Of a stretch of 64,000 nucleotides of DNA, positions 1-10,200 are shown one piece after another (the first letter of the stretch is position 1; each line of letters begins with the position of its first letter). The stretch lies in the NCBI RefSeq assembly GCF_001047675.1, contig NZ_CP011975.1, forward strand, positions 3,698,073 to 3,762,072. Direction: 5' to 3'. The translations under genes and the position numbers were made by a program. A model generated the notes under the pieces. It saw nothing but the letters and a program-made list of their open reading frames with translations, was not told the DNA's origin and did not search any database. The DNA is from Yersinia aleksiciae (lineage in GTDB: Bacteria; Pseudomonadota; Gammaproteobacteria; Enterobacterales; Enterobacteriaceae).

Positions 1-102
1 ATAAATGGCGTGTGGCTCATAATCAGGTCGCTCCTTCTTGCCAATCGGGGCCGTAACTTGCCAGATAATGGTGTCTGCGGCGCAGGTATGTTCAGTTTTC
101 AT
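1..102 (-). CDS. 5' end of an unidentified gene running off the left edge
   Basis: An open frame reads leftward from an ATG at 102 to the window edge without a stop (34 codons, beginning M-K-T-E-H-T-C-A-A-D). The codon use looks like real coding sequence and the peptide is not low-complexity. No clear ribosome binding site is visible just upstream. I do not recognise the family from this fragment. It points away from the cold-shock gene, so the roughly 590 bases between them should hold both promoters. Confidence 0.4.
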   Translation of the reverse strand, partial: MKTEHTCAADTIIWQVTAPIGKKERPDYEPHAIY

Positions 103-694
103 TTTAGGTTGATATCGATAAATTGGCTGGTAAGCAGCGGAGAATATTGATTTTCTATGCGTAACATCTCATTCATGCTGCTATTTAATGTGTGCCCCCA
201 GATAAAATAGTTGCGCAGTGTGGCGTTTTATGAGTTAATGCCTGCTGGCCTGTGATACAGACCTATTTATGTGTAAATCTGTGTGAGAGTAAAGCAAAGT
301 AGTTCCTCCCAAGACGTTATCTTTCGATACCGCTTCAAAGGCGAATCTTCTAGTATCTCCGATAGTCACTCCCATAAGTAATGTTGCTGAACAGCCCTAC
401 TATTATTCCCAATAGCGTTGAGTGCCTTATGGCAGATAAAACAGCGCGGGTGATGTTAACAAATATTGTTGCTCTGTCATTCGGAAAAATAATGTTTGGA
501 TTATCTAGGAAAATGATAATGTCGATGTGCTTATTATTTATCTGGATAGCAAAATTCTAAAGCCCGAACTTAATGCGGGTTTTTCATACAATCAAGCTCA
601 TAGAGGTTTAATCAGAAAACTTTAGGATGGGCAACTGCATCTAAACAATAAATAAAAATGAGTTGTTAGGATGCCCAGTAAAAGGAAATTTATT
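103..694. other. AT-rich intergenic region upstream of the cold-shock gene
   Basis: No convincing gene is seen in this stretch. A short GC stem followed by five T (about 563-585) could end transcription. The last ~110 bases before the cold-shock ORF would be its 5' leader, which in csp genes is usually long and structured. A 59-codon frame (381-560) is open but has no good ribosome binding site. Confidence 0.4.
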
Positions 695-904
695 ATGACG
701 TTAAAAATGGGTCGCGTGAAATGGTTCAATCAATCTGAAGGCTACGGCTTTATTTCACCACACGACGGCAGTTTGGATGTGTATGTCAGCAAGACAGCCA
801 TTGCCAACACCAAAAATAAATCACTGAGTGAAGGGCAGGATGTTGAATTCTCTACTTATCGTAGTATTCATGGGCCGTCAGCAGCAGATGTGATTGCTTT
901 TTAA
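695..904 (+). CDS. Cold-shock domain protein, divergent
   Basis: A 69-residue single cold-shock-domain (OB-fold) protein of the CspA family, expected to bind single-stranded RNA/DNA and melt mRNA structure at low temperature. RNP1 is recognisable as KWFNQSEGYGFI (about residues 8-19). RNP2 reads VYVSKTAI where family members usually have VFVHFSAI, so the usual Phe and His are replaced. The start at 695 is preferred over the in-frame ATG at 671 because AAAGGAAA sits 7-14 bases upstream and the length then fits the family. A strong hairpin follows directly. I cannot say which numbered Csp this is. Confidence 0.85.
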   Translation: MTLKMGRVKWFNQSEGYGFISPHDGSLDVYVSKTAIANTKNKSLSEGQDVEFSTYRSIHGPSAADVIAF

Positions 905-907
905 GTT

Positions 908-934
908 AACGGCTACCCAAGGGTAGCCGTTTCT
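908..934 (+). terminator. Terminator after the cold-shock gene
   Basis: An 11-bp perfect stem (908-918 with 921-931) with a two-base AA gap starts four bases after the stop codon. It is followed by only a short pyrimidine tract, so it is a strong hairpin with a modest T-run. Confidence 0.7.
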
Positions 935-1367
935 ACTCTTCTTACCTTACGCCACCGCGTTGTTAGTTGCGACGCCAATGACTTTGAGTAGTTCTTGCCT
1001 CTATTCAACCAACAAAGTGATTGCCGGGCGATTTTGCAGGTGCTTCTATTTGTATTTTTGCGGTTTAGTTGCTGAAGTTAGCAAACAGCGCAATGATTTT
1101 ATGGAATACTTTCATTTCTTACTCGATATACATGATTGTGTGATATGGGTCACAAATTCTACTCCTCGTCATTCAACATATCAATAACAAACCCAACATT
1201 TATCACCTCGAATTAGAGGGGGTATTTACTTATATTGATACCAATTAACATAACTGCTTGTTATTAATCATTGATATGAATGGCGGTGCCGACGCAGTTA
1301 ACCTGCATCCGCGGATATGGTATCCTCGACCACTTTCCTGCTGGCTAAACTCCACTTTGGGGGATGT
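935..1367. other. Intergenic stretch between csp and ycaR
   Basis: No gene is convincing here. Open frames of 75 and 114 codons exist but show no family resemblance and have no good ribosome binding site; the longer one only shadows ycaR. The stretch presumably carries the promoter for ycaR-kdsB. Confidence 0.4.
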
Positions 1368-1550
1368 ATGGATCATCGTTTACTCGAAATCGTTGCCTGT
1401 CCGGTCTGTAACGGCAAGTTGTACTTCAATAAAGAAAATCTTGAGCTGGTCTGTAAAGCTGACAATCTGGCTTACCCGGTGCGCGATGGTATTCCGGTAT
1501 TGCTGGAGAACGAAGCCCGCCCACTGTCAATTGATGAGAAGCACGCATGA
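1368..1550 (+). CDS. ycaR: Trm112-family protein YcaR
   Basis: A 60-residue protein of the Trm112/UPF0434 family with the typical opening [16 protein letters not shown] and a C-P-V-C pair near residue 12. Family members are small zinc-ribbon-like partners, but the role of bacterial YcaR is not settled. The start at 1368 is chosen over the in-frame ATG at 1317 because it gives the family length and follows a GGGGG tract. Its stop overlaps the kdsB start as ATGA (1547-1550), so the two are translationally coupled, as in other enterobacteria. Confidence 0.92.
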   Translation: MDHRLLEIVACPVCNGKLYFNKENLELVCKADNLAYPVRDGIPVLLENEARPLSIDEKHA

Positions 1551-2299
1551 GTTTCATTGCTATAATTCCTGCCCGTTATGCTTCAACTCGCTTACCTGGT
1601 AAGCCATTGGCGGTGATTGCTGGCAAACCGATGGTCGTTCATGTGATGGAACGCGCGCTGGCCTCTGGCGCTTCTCGGGTGATTGTGGCAACAGACCATC
1701 CGGAAGTGGTGAAAGCCGTCGAAGCAGCAGGAGGGGAAGTGTGCCTGACCCGTGCTGATCATCAATCGGGTACCGAGCGGTTAGCGGAAGTCATTGAACA
1801 TTATGGCTTTGCGGATGATGACATTATCGTCAATGTGCAGGGGGATGAACCCCTGATACCCCCGATCATTATTCGCCAAGTTGCTGATAATTTGGCGGCA
1901 TGCAGTGCTGGTATGGCAACACTGGCGGTGCCAATTGAAAGCAGCGAAGAGGCATTTAACCCTAATGCCGTCAAAGTGGTAATGGATGCTCAGGGCTACG
2001 CGCTCTATTTCTCTCGTGCCGCTATTCCGTGGGAAAGAGAACGTTTTGCTCAATCAAAAGAGACCATTGGCGACTGTTTCTTACGCCATATTGGTATCTA
2101 CGCCTATCGTGCCGGTTTTATCCGCCGTTATGTGAACTGGGCACCAAGCAAACTCGAGCAAATCGAACTGTTAGAGCAACTTCGTGTGCTGTGGTATGGC
2201 GAGAAAATCCACGTGGCAGTCGCCAAAGCCGTACCGACGGTTGGGGTTGATACTCAAGAAGATTTAGACAGAGTTCGGGCGATCATGGTTAATCAGTAG
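1547..2299 (+). CDS. kdsB: CMP-KDO synthetase (3-deoxy-manno-octulosonate cytidylyltransferase)
   Basis: A 250-residue cytoplasmic enzyme that activates KDO with CTP to give CMP-KDO for lipopolysaccharide inner-core assembly. The nucleotide-binding N-terminus [19 protein letters not shown] is intact (residues 3-21), as is the NVQGDEPLI motif near residue 95. Its length matches the E. coli enzyme. It overlaps ycaR by four bases. The lpxK gene normally found upstream is not visible in this window. Confidence 0.97.
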   Translation: MSFIAIIPARYASTRLPGKPLAVIAGKPMVVHVMERALASGASRVIVATDHPEVVKAVEAAGGEVCLTRADHQSGTERLAEVIEHYGFADDDIIVNVQGDEPLIPPIIIRQVADNLAACSAGMATLAVPIESSEEAFNPNAVKVVMDAQGYALYFSRAAIPWERERFAQSKETIGDCFLRHIGIYAYRAGFIRRYVNWAPSKLEQIELLEQLRVLWYGEKIHVAVAKAVPTVGVDTQEDLDRVRAIMVNQ

Positions 2300-2383
2300 C
2301 AATGACGAAAGCTTGCTGACAAACCCCTTGCCTCGATCTGGAATGGTGAGGACAGGCGGAAGAGTAAAGCGTCCGCGCTAGGG

Positions 2384-2515
2384 ATGGCGCGGCTCGAGCC
2401 TCTAGGGATGGATTTACGGCGTATTTACGGTCTGCTTATTCTCACCGCCGCTGGCACTGTGTTATTAACCTCTGCTCTTTTAATGGGTTTTATTTTTATT
2501 GTGGATATTATTTGA
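2384..2515 (+). CDS. Possible small single-span membrane protein
   Basis: An open frame in the kdsB-ycbJ gap gives 43 residues from ATG 2384 or 35 residues from ATG 2408. The peptide has a short basic N-terminus (D-L-R-R), a ~25-residue hydrophobic stretch and ends F-I-V-D-I-I, the layout of a small inner-membrane protein. Both ATGs are preceded by CTAGGG immediately adjacent, which is too close for normal spacing; a GAG nine bases before 2408 is the only reasonable ribosome-binding match. I know of no named homologue. It may be chance. Confidence 0.3.
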   Translation: MARLEPLGMDLRRIYGLLILTAAGTVLLTSALLMGFIFIVDII

Positions 2516-2590
2516 TCTGCATTCTGGAAATCTCCTGCCTGCCATCCCATTATGAATAATCAATTTTGCCAGATAATTGGATAGAGCCTT

Positions 2591-3484
2591 ATGGAACAGC
2601 TGAAAGCTGAATTAAGTGTCGTGCTTGGGGAGTCAGTTACCCGCCTTGAACGCATTAGCGAGCAGCCCTATGCCCACCTGTATGCAATGTATAATCAGCA
2701 GGGGCAGGCTATCCCATTATTGGCGAAAAGCTATGTTTGTCAGGGGATTGCCCAGCAAGAGGCCTATAAGTTATCAATGTTGGCGCGGGAGGGTGATATC
2801 CGTTTGCCGACGGTGTATGGCTTAGTCATGACCCATCAATCTCCCTATAAAGAAATTCTGCTGATGGAACGTTTACGTGGCGTTTCAGTAGAGGCACCGA
2901 CGCGGACGGGCGATCGCTGGAATGCCCTGATGGATCAAATCGTTGAAGGCGTGTTGGCGTGGCATCGGATTGATAGTCACGGCTGTGTCGGCAATGTAGA
3001 TAGCACGCAGGAAAATGATTGGTACAGTTGGTATGAGCAGCGAGTTGAAGTGCTGTGGGCCAGTTTGTCGAATATGAATTCGCCGCTAATGACTTTGGAG
3101 GACCGCGCGGTACTTTATCGTGCCAGAGCCTCATTAAAGTCACTTTTTGCCGACTTTGACGATAGTTCGGTGCTGGTTCACGGCAATCTCACTCTGCGCA
3201 GTATGCTAAAAGATGCGCGCAGCGACCAGCTACTGGCGATGCTTAATCCCGGCCCGATGCTGTGGGCGCCGCGTGAGTATGACTTATTCCGTCTTAGCGA
3301 AGAGGGTATGCCGAGCCAACTTCTTTATCGCTACCTCAATAAAGCACCCGTCTCGGAATCCTTCGTTGCCCGCCGTTGGCTCTATACGCTTTGGGAACTC
3401 GTCTCGCGCTTTATTCATACCGGCAGTTTGGATCGCGCTTTGTTTGATAACGCCGCGCGACAACTTATGCCTTGGTTAAATTAG
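2591..3484 (+). CDS. ycbJ: YcbJ, aminoglycoside-phosphotransferase-like protein
   Basis: A 297-residue protein corresponding in position and length to E. coli YcbJ, a member of the APH/choline-kinase-like fold group of unknown substrate. The segment VLVHGNLTLRSML (about residues 197-209) resembles the Brenner-type catalytic loop, but with Asn where kinases have Asp, so activity as a kinase is uncertain. A GGATAGAG site lies just upstream of the ATG. It converges with elyC, their ends only nine bases apart. Confidence 0.85.
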   Translation: MEQLKAELSVVLGESVTRLERISEQPYAHLYAMYNQQGQAIPLLAKSYVCQGIAQQEAYKLSMLAREGDIRLPTVYGLVMTHQSPYKEILLMERLRGVSVEAPTRTGDRWNALMDQIVEGVLAWHRIDSHGCVGNVDSTQENDWYSWYEQRVEVLWASLSNMNSPLMTLEDRAVLYRARASLKSLFADFDDSSVLVHGNLTLRSMLKDARSDQLLAMLNPGPMLWAPREYDLFRLSEEGMPSQLLYRYLNKAPVSESFVARRWLYTLWELVSRFIHTGSLDRALFDNAARQLMPWLN

Positions 3485-3493
3485 CGCGCTTGA

Positions 3494-4285
3494 TCAATCC
3501 GCTTTAGCGTCACTGCTATTTTCATCACTCTTGTGTCCGCTTAATTTTTGCCACATCAGCCCCAGAGTCTCATACCAAGCGCGCTCGGTATGACCCAAAT
3601 AGACTGCCGCCGGAATGCTGCGTTCCCAACTGTGCAATGGCGTGGTAATGGCCAGCTGATTAGCCGGTGCAGGAATAGGGTGCAACCCGATGGCGGTAAA
3701 GAAGTTAATCGCACGTGGCAGATGGCTGGCTGAGGTCACCAGTAAAAACGGTTTATCCCCCACTAAGGTAGCCACCGCCGCCGCCTCCTCGACAGTATCT
3801 TTCGGTTGCTCTAGCACCACAATATCTGCCGCCGGAACACCTAAACTTTCTGCTACCTGTGCTGCGGTTTTCGCGCTGCTTTGATTGTTGGGCGTGCTGC
3901 CGCCAGTAAACACCATTTTCGCATGAGGGTGGGCGCGATAAAGCCTGACGCCCTCAGTGACTCTTGCCAAACTATTCGCGAATAAATTTGCACTTGGCGG
4001 CCAATTCGGATTAAACGTGTAGCCGCCACCAAGGACAACAATGTAATCTATCGGGTCGTTTCCCTGATAAGTGGCGTATTGTTTTTCCAGTGGCAATAGC
4101 AGGCGATCGGCGACAGGTTGTAGGCTAATAAGCAATAATACCAGCCAACTCAATGTAAAAAGTGTTTTGCCACTTTTCTGCCAGCGAGTAAACCACAATA
4201 AGATTAATGCCAGTCCCATAACCATAAGTAGAAAAGGCAGTGGCATTAATAAGCCGCCAACAAATTTTTTTAAGGTAAAAAGCAT
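3494..4285 (-). CDS. elyC: Envelope biogenesis factor ElyC (DUF218)
   Basis: A 263-residue inner-membrane protein with two hydrophobic spans (about residues 10-30 and 38-55) followed by a periplasmic DUF218 domain. The domain shows YIVVLGGGYT (about 81-90), FTGGST and LLVTSASHLPRA, all typical of the family. In E. coli ElyC is needed for normal peptidoglycan assembly at low temperature, probably through undecaprenyl carrier lipid metabolism. The ATG at 4285 starts MLFTLKKF, matching the E. coli N-terminus. It is transcribed away from cmoM. Confidence 0.93.
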   Translation of the reverse strand: MLFTLKKFVGGLLMPLPFLLMVMGLALILLWFTRWQKSGKTLFTLSWLVLLLISLQPVADRLLLPLEKQYATYQGNDPIDYIVVLGGGYTFNPNWPPSANLFANSLARVTEGVRLYRAHPHAKMVFTGGSTPNNQSSAKTAAQVAESLGVPAADIVVLEQPKDTVEEAAAVATLVGDKPFLLVTSASHLPRAINFFTAIGLHPIPAPANQLAITTPLHSWERSIPAAVYLGHTERAWYETLGLMWQKLSGHKSDENSSDAKAD

Positions 4286-4454
4286 AAAAATGGGGACCTT
4301 TTGGCTGAAAAAGCGGCATTTGGTAAGGATAACTGGCCAAGAAGATTTATTCTAAGTCAGGCTGTGCCAAAATAGCAGGTTGGAAGGCATTCTTTTTACT
4401 GTGACTATCGATTTACTCGTCTCTATCAACGCCGATAAATCAATAGTTATAGAT

Positions 4455-4479
4455 ATACCCAAAGTCATTGGCGGAGCAG
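4455..4479 (+). repeat. End of a dispersed Yersinia-type intergenic repeat
   Basis: The string ATACCCAAAGTCATTGGCG recurs at 12000-12019 and is related, as one arm, to the palindromic element at 28337-28497. Here its inner part reads GGAGCAG instead of GTTGCAG and lies 7-14 bases before the cmoM ATG, so the repeat end appears to supply the cmoM ribosome binding site. Confidence 0.55.
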
Positions 4480-4485
4480 TTGTCC

Positions 4486-5271
4486 ATGCAGGATCGTAAT
4501 TTCGATGATATTGCCGAAAAGTTCTCCCGCAATATCTACGGTACGACGAAGGGAATGATTCGTCAGGCGGTAGTTTGGCAAGATATTACCGAGTTGTTAG
4601 CGCAGTTGCCGCAACGACCGCTACGGATTTTAGATGCCGGAGGTGGCGAAGGGCATATGGCTTGCCAACTGGCAGCATTAGGCCATCAAGTTCTATTATG
4701 TGACCTGTCTGCTGAGATGATCCAGCGCGCAAAAGCAGCGGCTCAGGAAAAAGGTGTGAGCCACAACATGCAATTTGTACAAAGTGCAGCACAGGACATC
4801 ACCCAACATTTAGAACAGCCGGTTGATCTGATATTGTTCCATGCGGTTTTAGAATGGATTGCAGAGCCACAAGAAGTTCTGCAAATACTTTTTAATGCGC
4901 TAAACCCAGGCGGCGCACTCTCATTGATGTTTTTCAATGCCAATGGGTTGGTGATGCGCAATGCGGTTTTAGGTAACTTTCAGTTGGCGATCCCGGGTTT
5001 AAAAAGGCGTCGGCAGCGCTCGCTGTCACCGCAATACCCATTAGATCCGCCAACGGTATATGGTTGGCTTGAGCAAATGGGTTTATCCATTAGCGGCAAG
5101 ACGGGAGTACGGGTGTTTCACGATTACATGAAAAATAAACAGCAACAAGTCGATGAGTTTGCTGAATTATTGGCGTTGGAACAGCGCTATTGCCGGCAGG
5201 AGCCCTTTATCAGCTTGGGGCGCTACGTGCATGTCATGGCGTTTAAGCCGAATCTGAAGGACCCATTATGA
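4486..5271 (+). CDS. cmoM: tRNA 5-carboxymethoxyuridine methyltransferase CmoM (SmtA)
   Basis: A 261-residue SAM-dependent methyltransferase that converts cmo5U34 to mcmo5U34 in certain tRNAs. The SAM motif I is [11 protein letters not shown] (about residues 46-56), followed by an acidic DLSAEMI segment. The start at 4486 ([20 protein letters not shown]) matches E. coli exactly at the N-terminus and follows GGAGCAG; an upstream in-frame TTG at 4468 is less likely. Its stop overlaps the mukF start (ATGA, 5268-5271), the usual smtA-mukFEB operon. Confidence 0.95.
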   Translation: MQDRNFDDIAEKFSRNIYGTTKGMIRQAVVWQDITELLAQLPQRPLRILDAGGGEGHMACQLAALGHQVLLCDLSAEMIQRAKAAAQEKGVSHNMQFVQSAAQDITQHLEQPVDLILFHAVLEWIAEPQEVLQILFNALNPGGALSLMFFNANGLVMRNAVLGNFQLAIPGLKRRRQRSLSPQYPLDPPTVYGWLEQMGLSISGKTGVRVFHDYMKNKQQQVDEFAELLALEQRYCRQEPFISLGRYVHVMAFKPNLKDPL

Positions 5272-6590
5272 GTGAATTTTCCCAGACAGTACCTGAGCTG
5301 GTCGCCTGGGCGCGAAAAAATGATTTTTCGATTACTCTGCCAACGGAGCGTCTGGCCTTTCTGATGGCTATCGCCACTTTAAACGGTGAGCGGCTGGACG
5401 GCGAAATGAGCGAAGGGGAGTTGATCGATGCATTTCGTCACGTCAGCAAAGGTTTTGAGCAGACCTCCGAAACCGTGGCGGTGCGGGCTAATAACGCCAT
5501 CAATGACATGGTGCGCCAGCGGTTATTGAACCGATTTACCAGTGAAATGGCTGACGGAAATGCTATTTACCGTCTGACGCCATTGGGCATTGGTATCACC
5601 GATTATTATATTCGTCAGCGCGAATTCTCCACCCTGCGCCTGTCAATGCAGTTGTCGATTGTGGCACAAGAGCTACAGCGGGCAGCTGAAGCGGCAGAAG
5701 AGGGCGGCGATGAATTCCACTGGCATCGCAATGTCTTTGCGCCGCTAAAATATTCTGTGGCTGAAATTTTCGACAGCATTGATATGACGCAGCGCTTGAT
5801 GGACGAACAACAGCATAGCGTGAAAGAAGATATCGCTGCGCTGTTAAATCAGGATTGGCGTGCAGCCATTGCCAGCTGCGAAATGTTGCTGTCAGAAACC
5901 TCAGGTACACTCCGTGAGCTGCAAGATACGCTGGAAGCGGCAGGTGATAAGCTTCAGGCGAATTTATTGCGTATTCAGGAAGCGACCATCGGTAATGCCG
6001 GGCTGGATTTGGTCGATAAGTTAGTCTTTGATCTGCAAAGTAAACTTGACCGTATTATCAGTTGGGGTCAGCAGGCGATTGATCTGTGGATCGGTTATGA
6101 CCGCCACGTGCATAAGTTTATCCGTACTGCGATTGATATGGATAAAAATCGGGTCTTCGCCCAGCGACTGCGCCAATCGGTACAGAACTATTTTGATAGC
6201 CCTTGGGCCCTCACCTACGCCAACGCGGATCGCTTGCTGGATATGCGCGATGAAGAGCTGACGTTACGTAGCGAAGAGGTGACAGGGGAGCTGCCGCCGG
6301 ATCTGGAATTTGAAGAGTTCAATGAGATCCGTGAGCAGTTAACCGCCATGATTGAGCAGGCGTTGCTGGTATATCAGCAGCAGAAAATGCCGCTTAATTT
6401 GGGGGAAGTGATGCGCGACTACCTCGCGCAATATCCGCGTGCTCGTCATTTCGACGTGGCTCGTATCCTGGTCGACCAGGCAGTTCGCCTTGGTGTGGCC
6501 GAAGCCGATTTCTCAGGGTTACCTGCCGAATGGCTGGCAATCAATGATTACGGAGCCAAGGTGCAGGCACATGTCATCAACAAATATTGA
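5268..6590 (+). CDS. mukF: Chromosome condensin kleisin MukF
   Basis: A 440-residue kleisin subunit of the MukBEF condensin. It dimerises through its N-terminal winged-helix region, binds MukE through the middle and bridges MukB heads with its C-terminal winged-helix domain. The sequence [22 protein letters not shown] is the standard N-terminus and the length equals the E. coli protein. It overlaps cmoM by four bases and its 3' end overlaps mukE by 20 bases, consistent with tight stoichiometric coupling. Confidence 0.97.
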   Translation: MSEFSQTVPELVAWARKNDFSITLPTERLAFLMAIATLNGERLDGEMSEGELIDAFRHVSKGFEQTSETVAVRANNAINDMVRQRLLNRFTSEMADGNAIYRLTPLGIGITDYYIRQREFSTLRLSMQLSIVAQELQRAAEAAEEGGDEFHWHRNVFAPLKYSVAEIFDSIDMTQRLMDEQQHSVKEDIAALLNQDWRAAIASCEMLLSETSGTLRELQDTLEAAGDKLQANLLRIQEATIGNAGLDLVDKLVFDLQSKLDRIISWGQQAIDLWIGYDRHVHKFIRTAIDMDKNRVFAQRLRQSVQNYFDSPWALTYANADRLLDMRDEELTLRSEEVTGELPPDLEFEEFNEIREQLTAMIEQALLVYQQQKMPLNLGEVMRDYLAQYPRARHFDVARILVDQAVRLGVAEADFSGLPAEWLAINDYGAKVQAHVINKY

Positions 6591-7299
6591 AGTCGTTATG
6601 CCAGTTAAACTGGCTCAGGCATTAGCCAATTCCCTGTTCCCCGCGCTGGACAGCCAGCTGCGTTCCGGTCGTCATGTTGGCATCGATGAACTGGATAACC
6701 ATGCTTTCCTGATGGACTTTCAGGAGCAATTGGAAGAGTTCTATACCCGCTATAACGTGGAGTTAATCCGCGCGCCAGAAGGTTTCTTCTATCTGCGCCC
6801 TCGTTCTACCACGCTCATCCCGCGCTCGGTGTTATCTGAGCTGGATATGATGGTGGGCAAGATCCTCTGTTATCTGTATCTCAGTCCAGAACGTTTGGCC
6901 CATGAGGGGATCTTCGCGCAGCAGGAGTTATATGAAGAATTGCTGAGTCTGGCTGATGAGAGCAAATTGCTGAAGTTTGTTAACCAGCGCTCAACCGGTT
7001 CGGATTTGGATAAGCAGAAGTTGCAGGAAAAAGTACGAACGTCACTTAACCGGCTGCGTCGGTTGGGTATGATCTACTTTATGGGCAATGACAGCAGCAA
7101 GTTTCGTATCACTGAGGCGGTATTCCGCTTTGGCGCAGATGTGCGTAGCGGTGATGACCCACGTGAAGCTCAGTTACGTATGATCCGTGATGGCGAGGCT
7201 ATGGCGGTGGAAAATAGTCTGTCACTCCATGATGAAAGCGATGAAACTGATATCACCATGGGCAATACAACGGACAGTGCAGAGGATGAACAGGAATGA
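6571..7299 (+). CDS. mukE: Chromosome condensin subunit MukE
   Basis: A 242-residue MukE, the KITE-type partner that sits on MukF and modulates MukB ATPase and DNA binding. The start at 6571 ([20 protein letters not shown]) matches the E. coli N-terminus and lies inside the end of mukF; no long 5' extension is needed. The core, with [20 protein letters not shown], is highly conserved. The C-terminal tail is acidic and slightly longer than in E. coli. Its stop overlaps mukB by four bases (ATGA). Confidence 0.96.
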   Translation: MSSTNIEVVMPVKLAQALANSLFPALDSQLRSGRHVGIDELDNHAFLMDFQEQLEEFYTRYNVELIRAPEGFFYLRPRSTTLIPRSVLSELDMMVGKILCYLYLSPERLAHEGIFAQQELYEELLSLADESKLLKFVNQRSTGSDLDKQKLQEKVRTSLNRLRRLGMIYFMGNDSSKFRITEAVFRFGADVRSGDDPREAQLRMIRDGEAMAVENSLSLHDESDETDITMGNTTDSAEDEQE

Positions 7300-10200
7300 T
7301 TGAACGCGGTAAATTTCGCTCACTGACCTTGGTTAACTGGAACGGTTTCTTTGCCCGAACATTCGATCTCGACGAACTGGTTACCACCTTATCCGGCGGT
7401 AATGGGGCAGGTAAATCTACTGCCATGGCCGCTTTCGTTACAGCATTGATTCCTGATCTGACGTTGCTGCACTTTCGTAACACCACCGAAGCCGGTGCCA
7501 CCAGTGGTTCCCGCGATAAAGGCTTGCACGGCAAATTGCGCGCCGGGGTCTGTTATTCCACCTTGGACGTCGTCAACTCCCGCCATCAACGGATAGTGGT
7601 GGGTGTGCGCTTGCAACAAGTGGCAGGGCGCGACCGCAAGGTTGATATCAAGCCTTTCACCATTCAGGGGCTGCCGACTGCCATCCAGCCGACGCAGATC
7701 CTCACTGAAGTGGTGGGCGAGCGTCAGGCACGGGTGCTGTCACTGCAAGAGCTGAAAGAGCGCGTCGAAGAGATGGAGGGGGTGCAGTTTAAGCAATTTA
7801 ACTCCATCACTGATTACCACTCCTTGATGTTCGATTTGGGTGTGATTCCGAAGCGCTTGCGCTCTTCTGCTGATCGCAGCAAATTCTATCGTTTGATTGA
7901 AGCCTCCTTGTACGGCGGTATCTCCAGCGCCATCACCCGCTCACTGCGCGATTACTTATTGCCAGAAAACAGCGGGGTGCGTAAAGCCTTCCAAGATATG
8001 GAAGCGGCGCTGCGTGAGAACCGTATGACGCTGGAAGCGATTCGCGTGACTCAGTCTGACCGCGACCTGTTTAAGCATCTGATCTCAGAGGCGACCTCCT
8101 ACGTTGCTGCCGACTATATGCGCCATGCTAATGAGCGGCGCATTCACCTTGATGGTGCGCTGGTCCTGCGCCGTGACCTGCTCGCTAGCCGCAAACAGCT
8201 GGTGACTGAGCAGTATCGCCATGTGGAGATGTCCCGCGAATTGGCGGAGCAAAGTGGTGCTGAATCAGATCTCGAGACGGACTATCAGGCAGCCAGTGAC
8301 CACCTGAGTTTGGTGCAGACCGCGATGCGTCAGCAGGAAAAAATCGAACGTTATCAGGGCGATTTGGAAGAGCTAACCTACCGGTTGGAAGAGCAAAGTG
8401 AGGTCGTTGGCGAGGCTGGCGAGCAGCAGGCTGATAACGAAGCCCGCGCTGAAGCCGCCGAGCTGGAAGTGGATGAGCTGAAAAGTCAGTTGGCCGATTA
8501 CCAGCAAGCGCTGGACGTGCAGCAGACCCGTGCCATCCAATACCAGCAAGCGCTACAAGCGCTGGAACGCGCGCGTGCACTGTGTCAATTGCCTGAATTA
8601 ACAGCGGATAATGCCGAGGAGTGGCTGGAAACCTTCCAGGCTAAAGAGCAGGAAGCGACCGAATCCCTATTGCGGATTGAGCAAAAATTGAGCGTTGCCG
8701 ATGCTGCGCACAGCCAATTTGAGCAGGCGTATCAACTGGTGGTGAACATTGCCGGTCAGGTCAGCCGCAGCGAAGCTTGGCAGACCGCTCGTGAATTACT
8801 CCGTGACTGGCCATCTCAGCAGCATTTGGCAGAGCGAGTGCAGCCATTGCGCATGCGCTTGTCCGAACTGGAGCAGCGTTTACGCGCCCAGCAAGACGCC
8901 GAGCGCTTATTGCAGGAGTTCTGCAAACGTCAAGGTCAAGCTTATCAACCGGAAGAGCTGGAAGAGTTGCAGCGCGAGTTGGAATCTCAGGTTGAAGAGC
9001 TCTCTCTTAGTGTTAGTGATGCGGGCGAACGGCGCATGGAAATGCGTCAGGAACTGGAGCAACTGAAGCTAAAAATTCAGGAGTTGACCGCGCGCGCGCC
9101 GATTTGGCTGGCGGCACAAGATGCCCTGAGTCAACTCAGCGAGCAGAGTGGTGAGGCGCTGGAAGACAGTCGTCAAGTCACTGAGCACATGCAACAGTTG
9201 TTGGAGCGTGAGCGTGAAACCACGGTTGAGCGTGATGAAGTGGCAGCAACTAAACGCGCTATCGATGCTCAAATCGAGCGACTGAGCCAGCCGAGTGGCG
9301 CTGAAGATGCGCGTATGATTGCGCTGGCCGAGCGTTTTGGTGGTGTGCTGTTATCTGAGATTTATGACGATGTCACTCTCGACGATGCCCCTTACTTCTC
9401 CGCGCTGTATGGCCCGTCACGTCACGGTATTGTGGTGCCGGATTTGTCATTGGTGCGCGATCAACTGATTGGCCTGGAGGACTGCCCGGAAGATCTCTAT
9501 CTCATCGAAGGGGATCCCCAGTCATTTGATGACAGCGTATTTGCCGTCGAAGAGCATGACAAAGCGGTCGTGGTGAAAATCGCCGATCGTCAGTGGCGCT
9601 ACTCTCGCTACCCAGAAGTGCCGCTGTTTGGCCGCGCGGCCCGTGAAAATCGGTTGGAAGCGCTGTATCAAGAGCGCGACACTTTGGCTGAACGCTACGC
9701 CACCTTGTCATTTGATGTACAAAAAACGCAGCGTTTACATCAGGCATTCAGCCGCTTTATCGGTTCTCATCTGGCGGTGGCATTTGATACAGATCCGGAA
9801 GCTGAAATTCGCTTGCTGAATACCCGTCGTGGTGAAATCGAACGCGCACTCAATGCACATGAAGATCAAAACCAGCAGCAGCGCCAGCAGTTTGCCCAAG
9901 CCAAAGAGGGGATTTCCGCCCTTAACCGTTTGATCCCATTGGTTTCGCTGCTACTCGATGATACTTTGACCGATAGGGTCGAAGAGATCACCGAAGAGCT
10001 GGCGGAAGCACAAGACGCCGCCCGTCATATCCAGAAACACGGCGCTGCTCTGACCAAACTTGAACCGCTGTTGGCGGTGTTGCAAAGTGACCCGCAGCAG
10101 CACGAACAGTTGCAGGAAAACTATGCTTTGGCACAAAGCAGCCAACGCCAGGCAAAACAGCAAGCGTTCGCTCTGACCGAAGTGGTGCAGCGCCGTGCGC

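Noticed and set aside
381-560. 59-codon open frame upstream of the cold-shock gene with hydrophobic segments
   Set aside because: No good ribosome binding site, odd codon use and no family resemblance; listed only as part of the intergenic stretch.
960-1187. 75-codon open frame between csp and ycaR
   Set aside because: Cys- and aromatic-rich composition typical of AT-rich non-coding DNA, no ribosome binding site.
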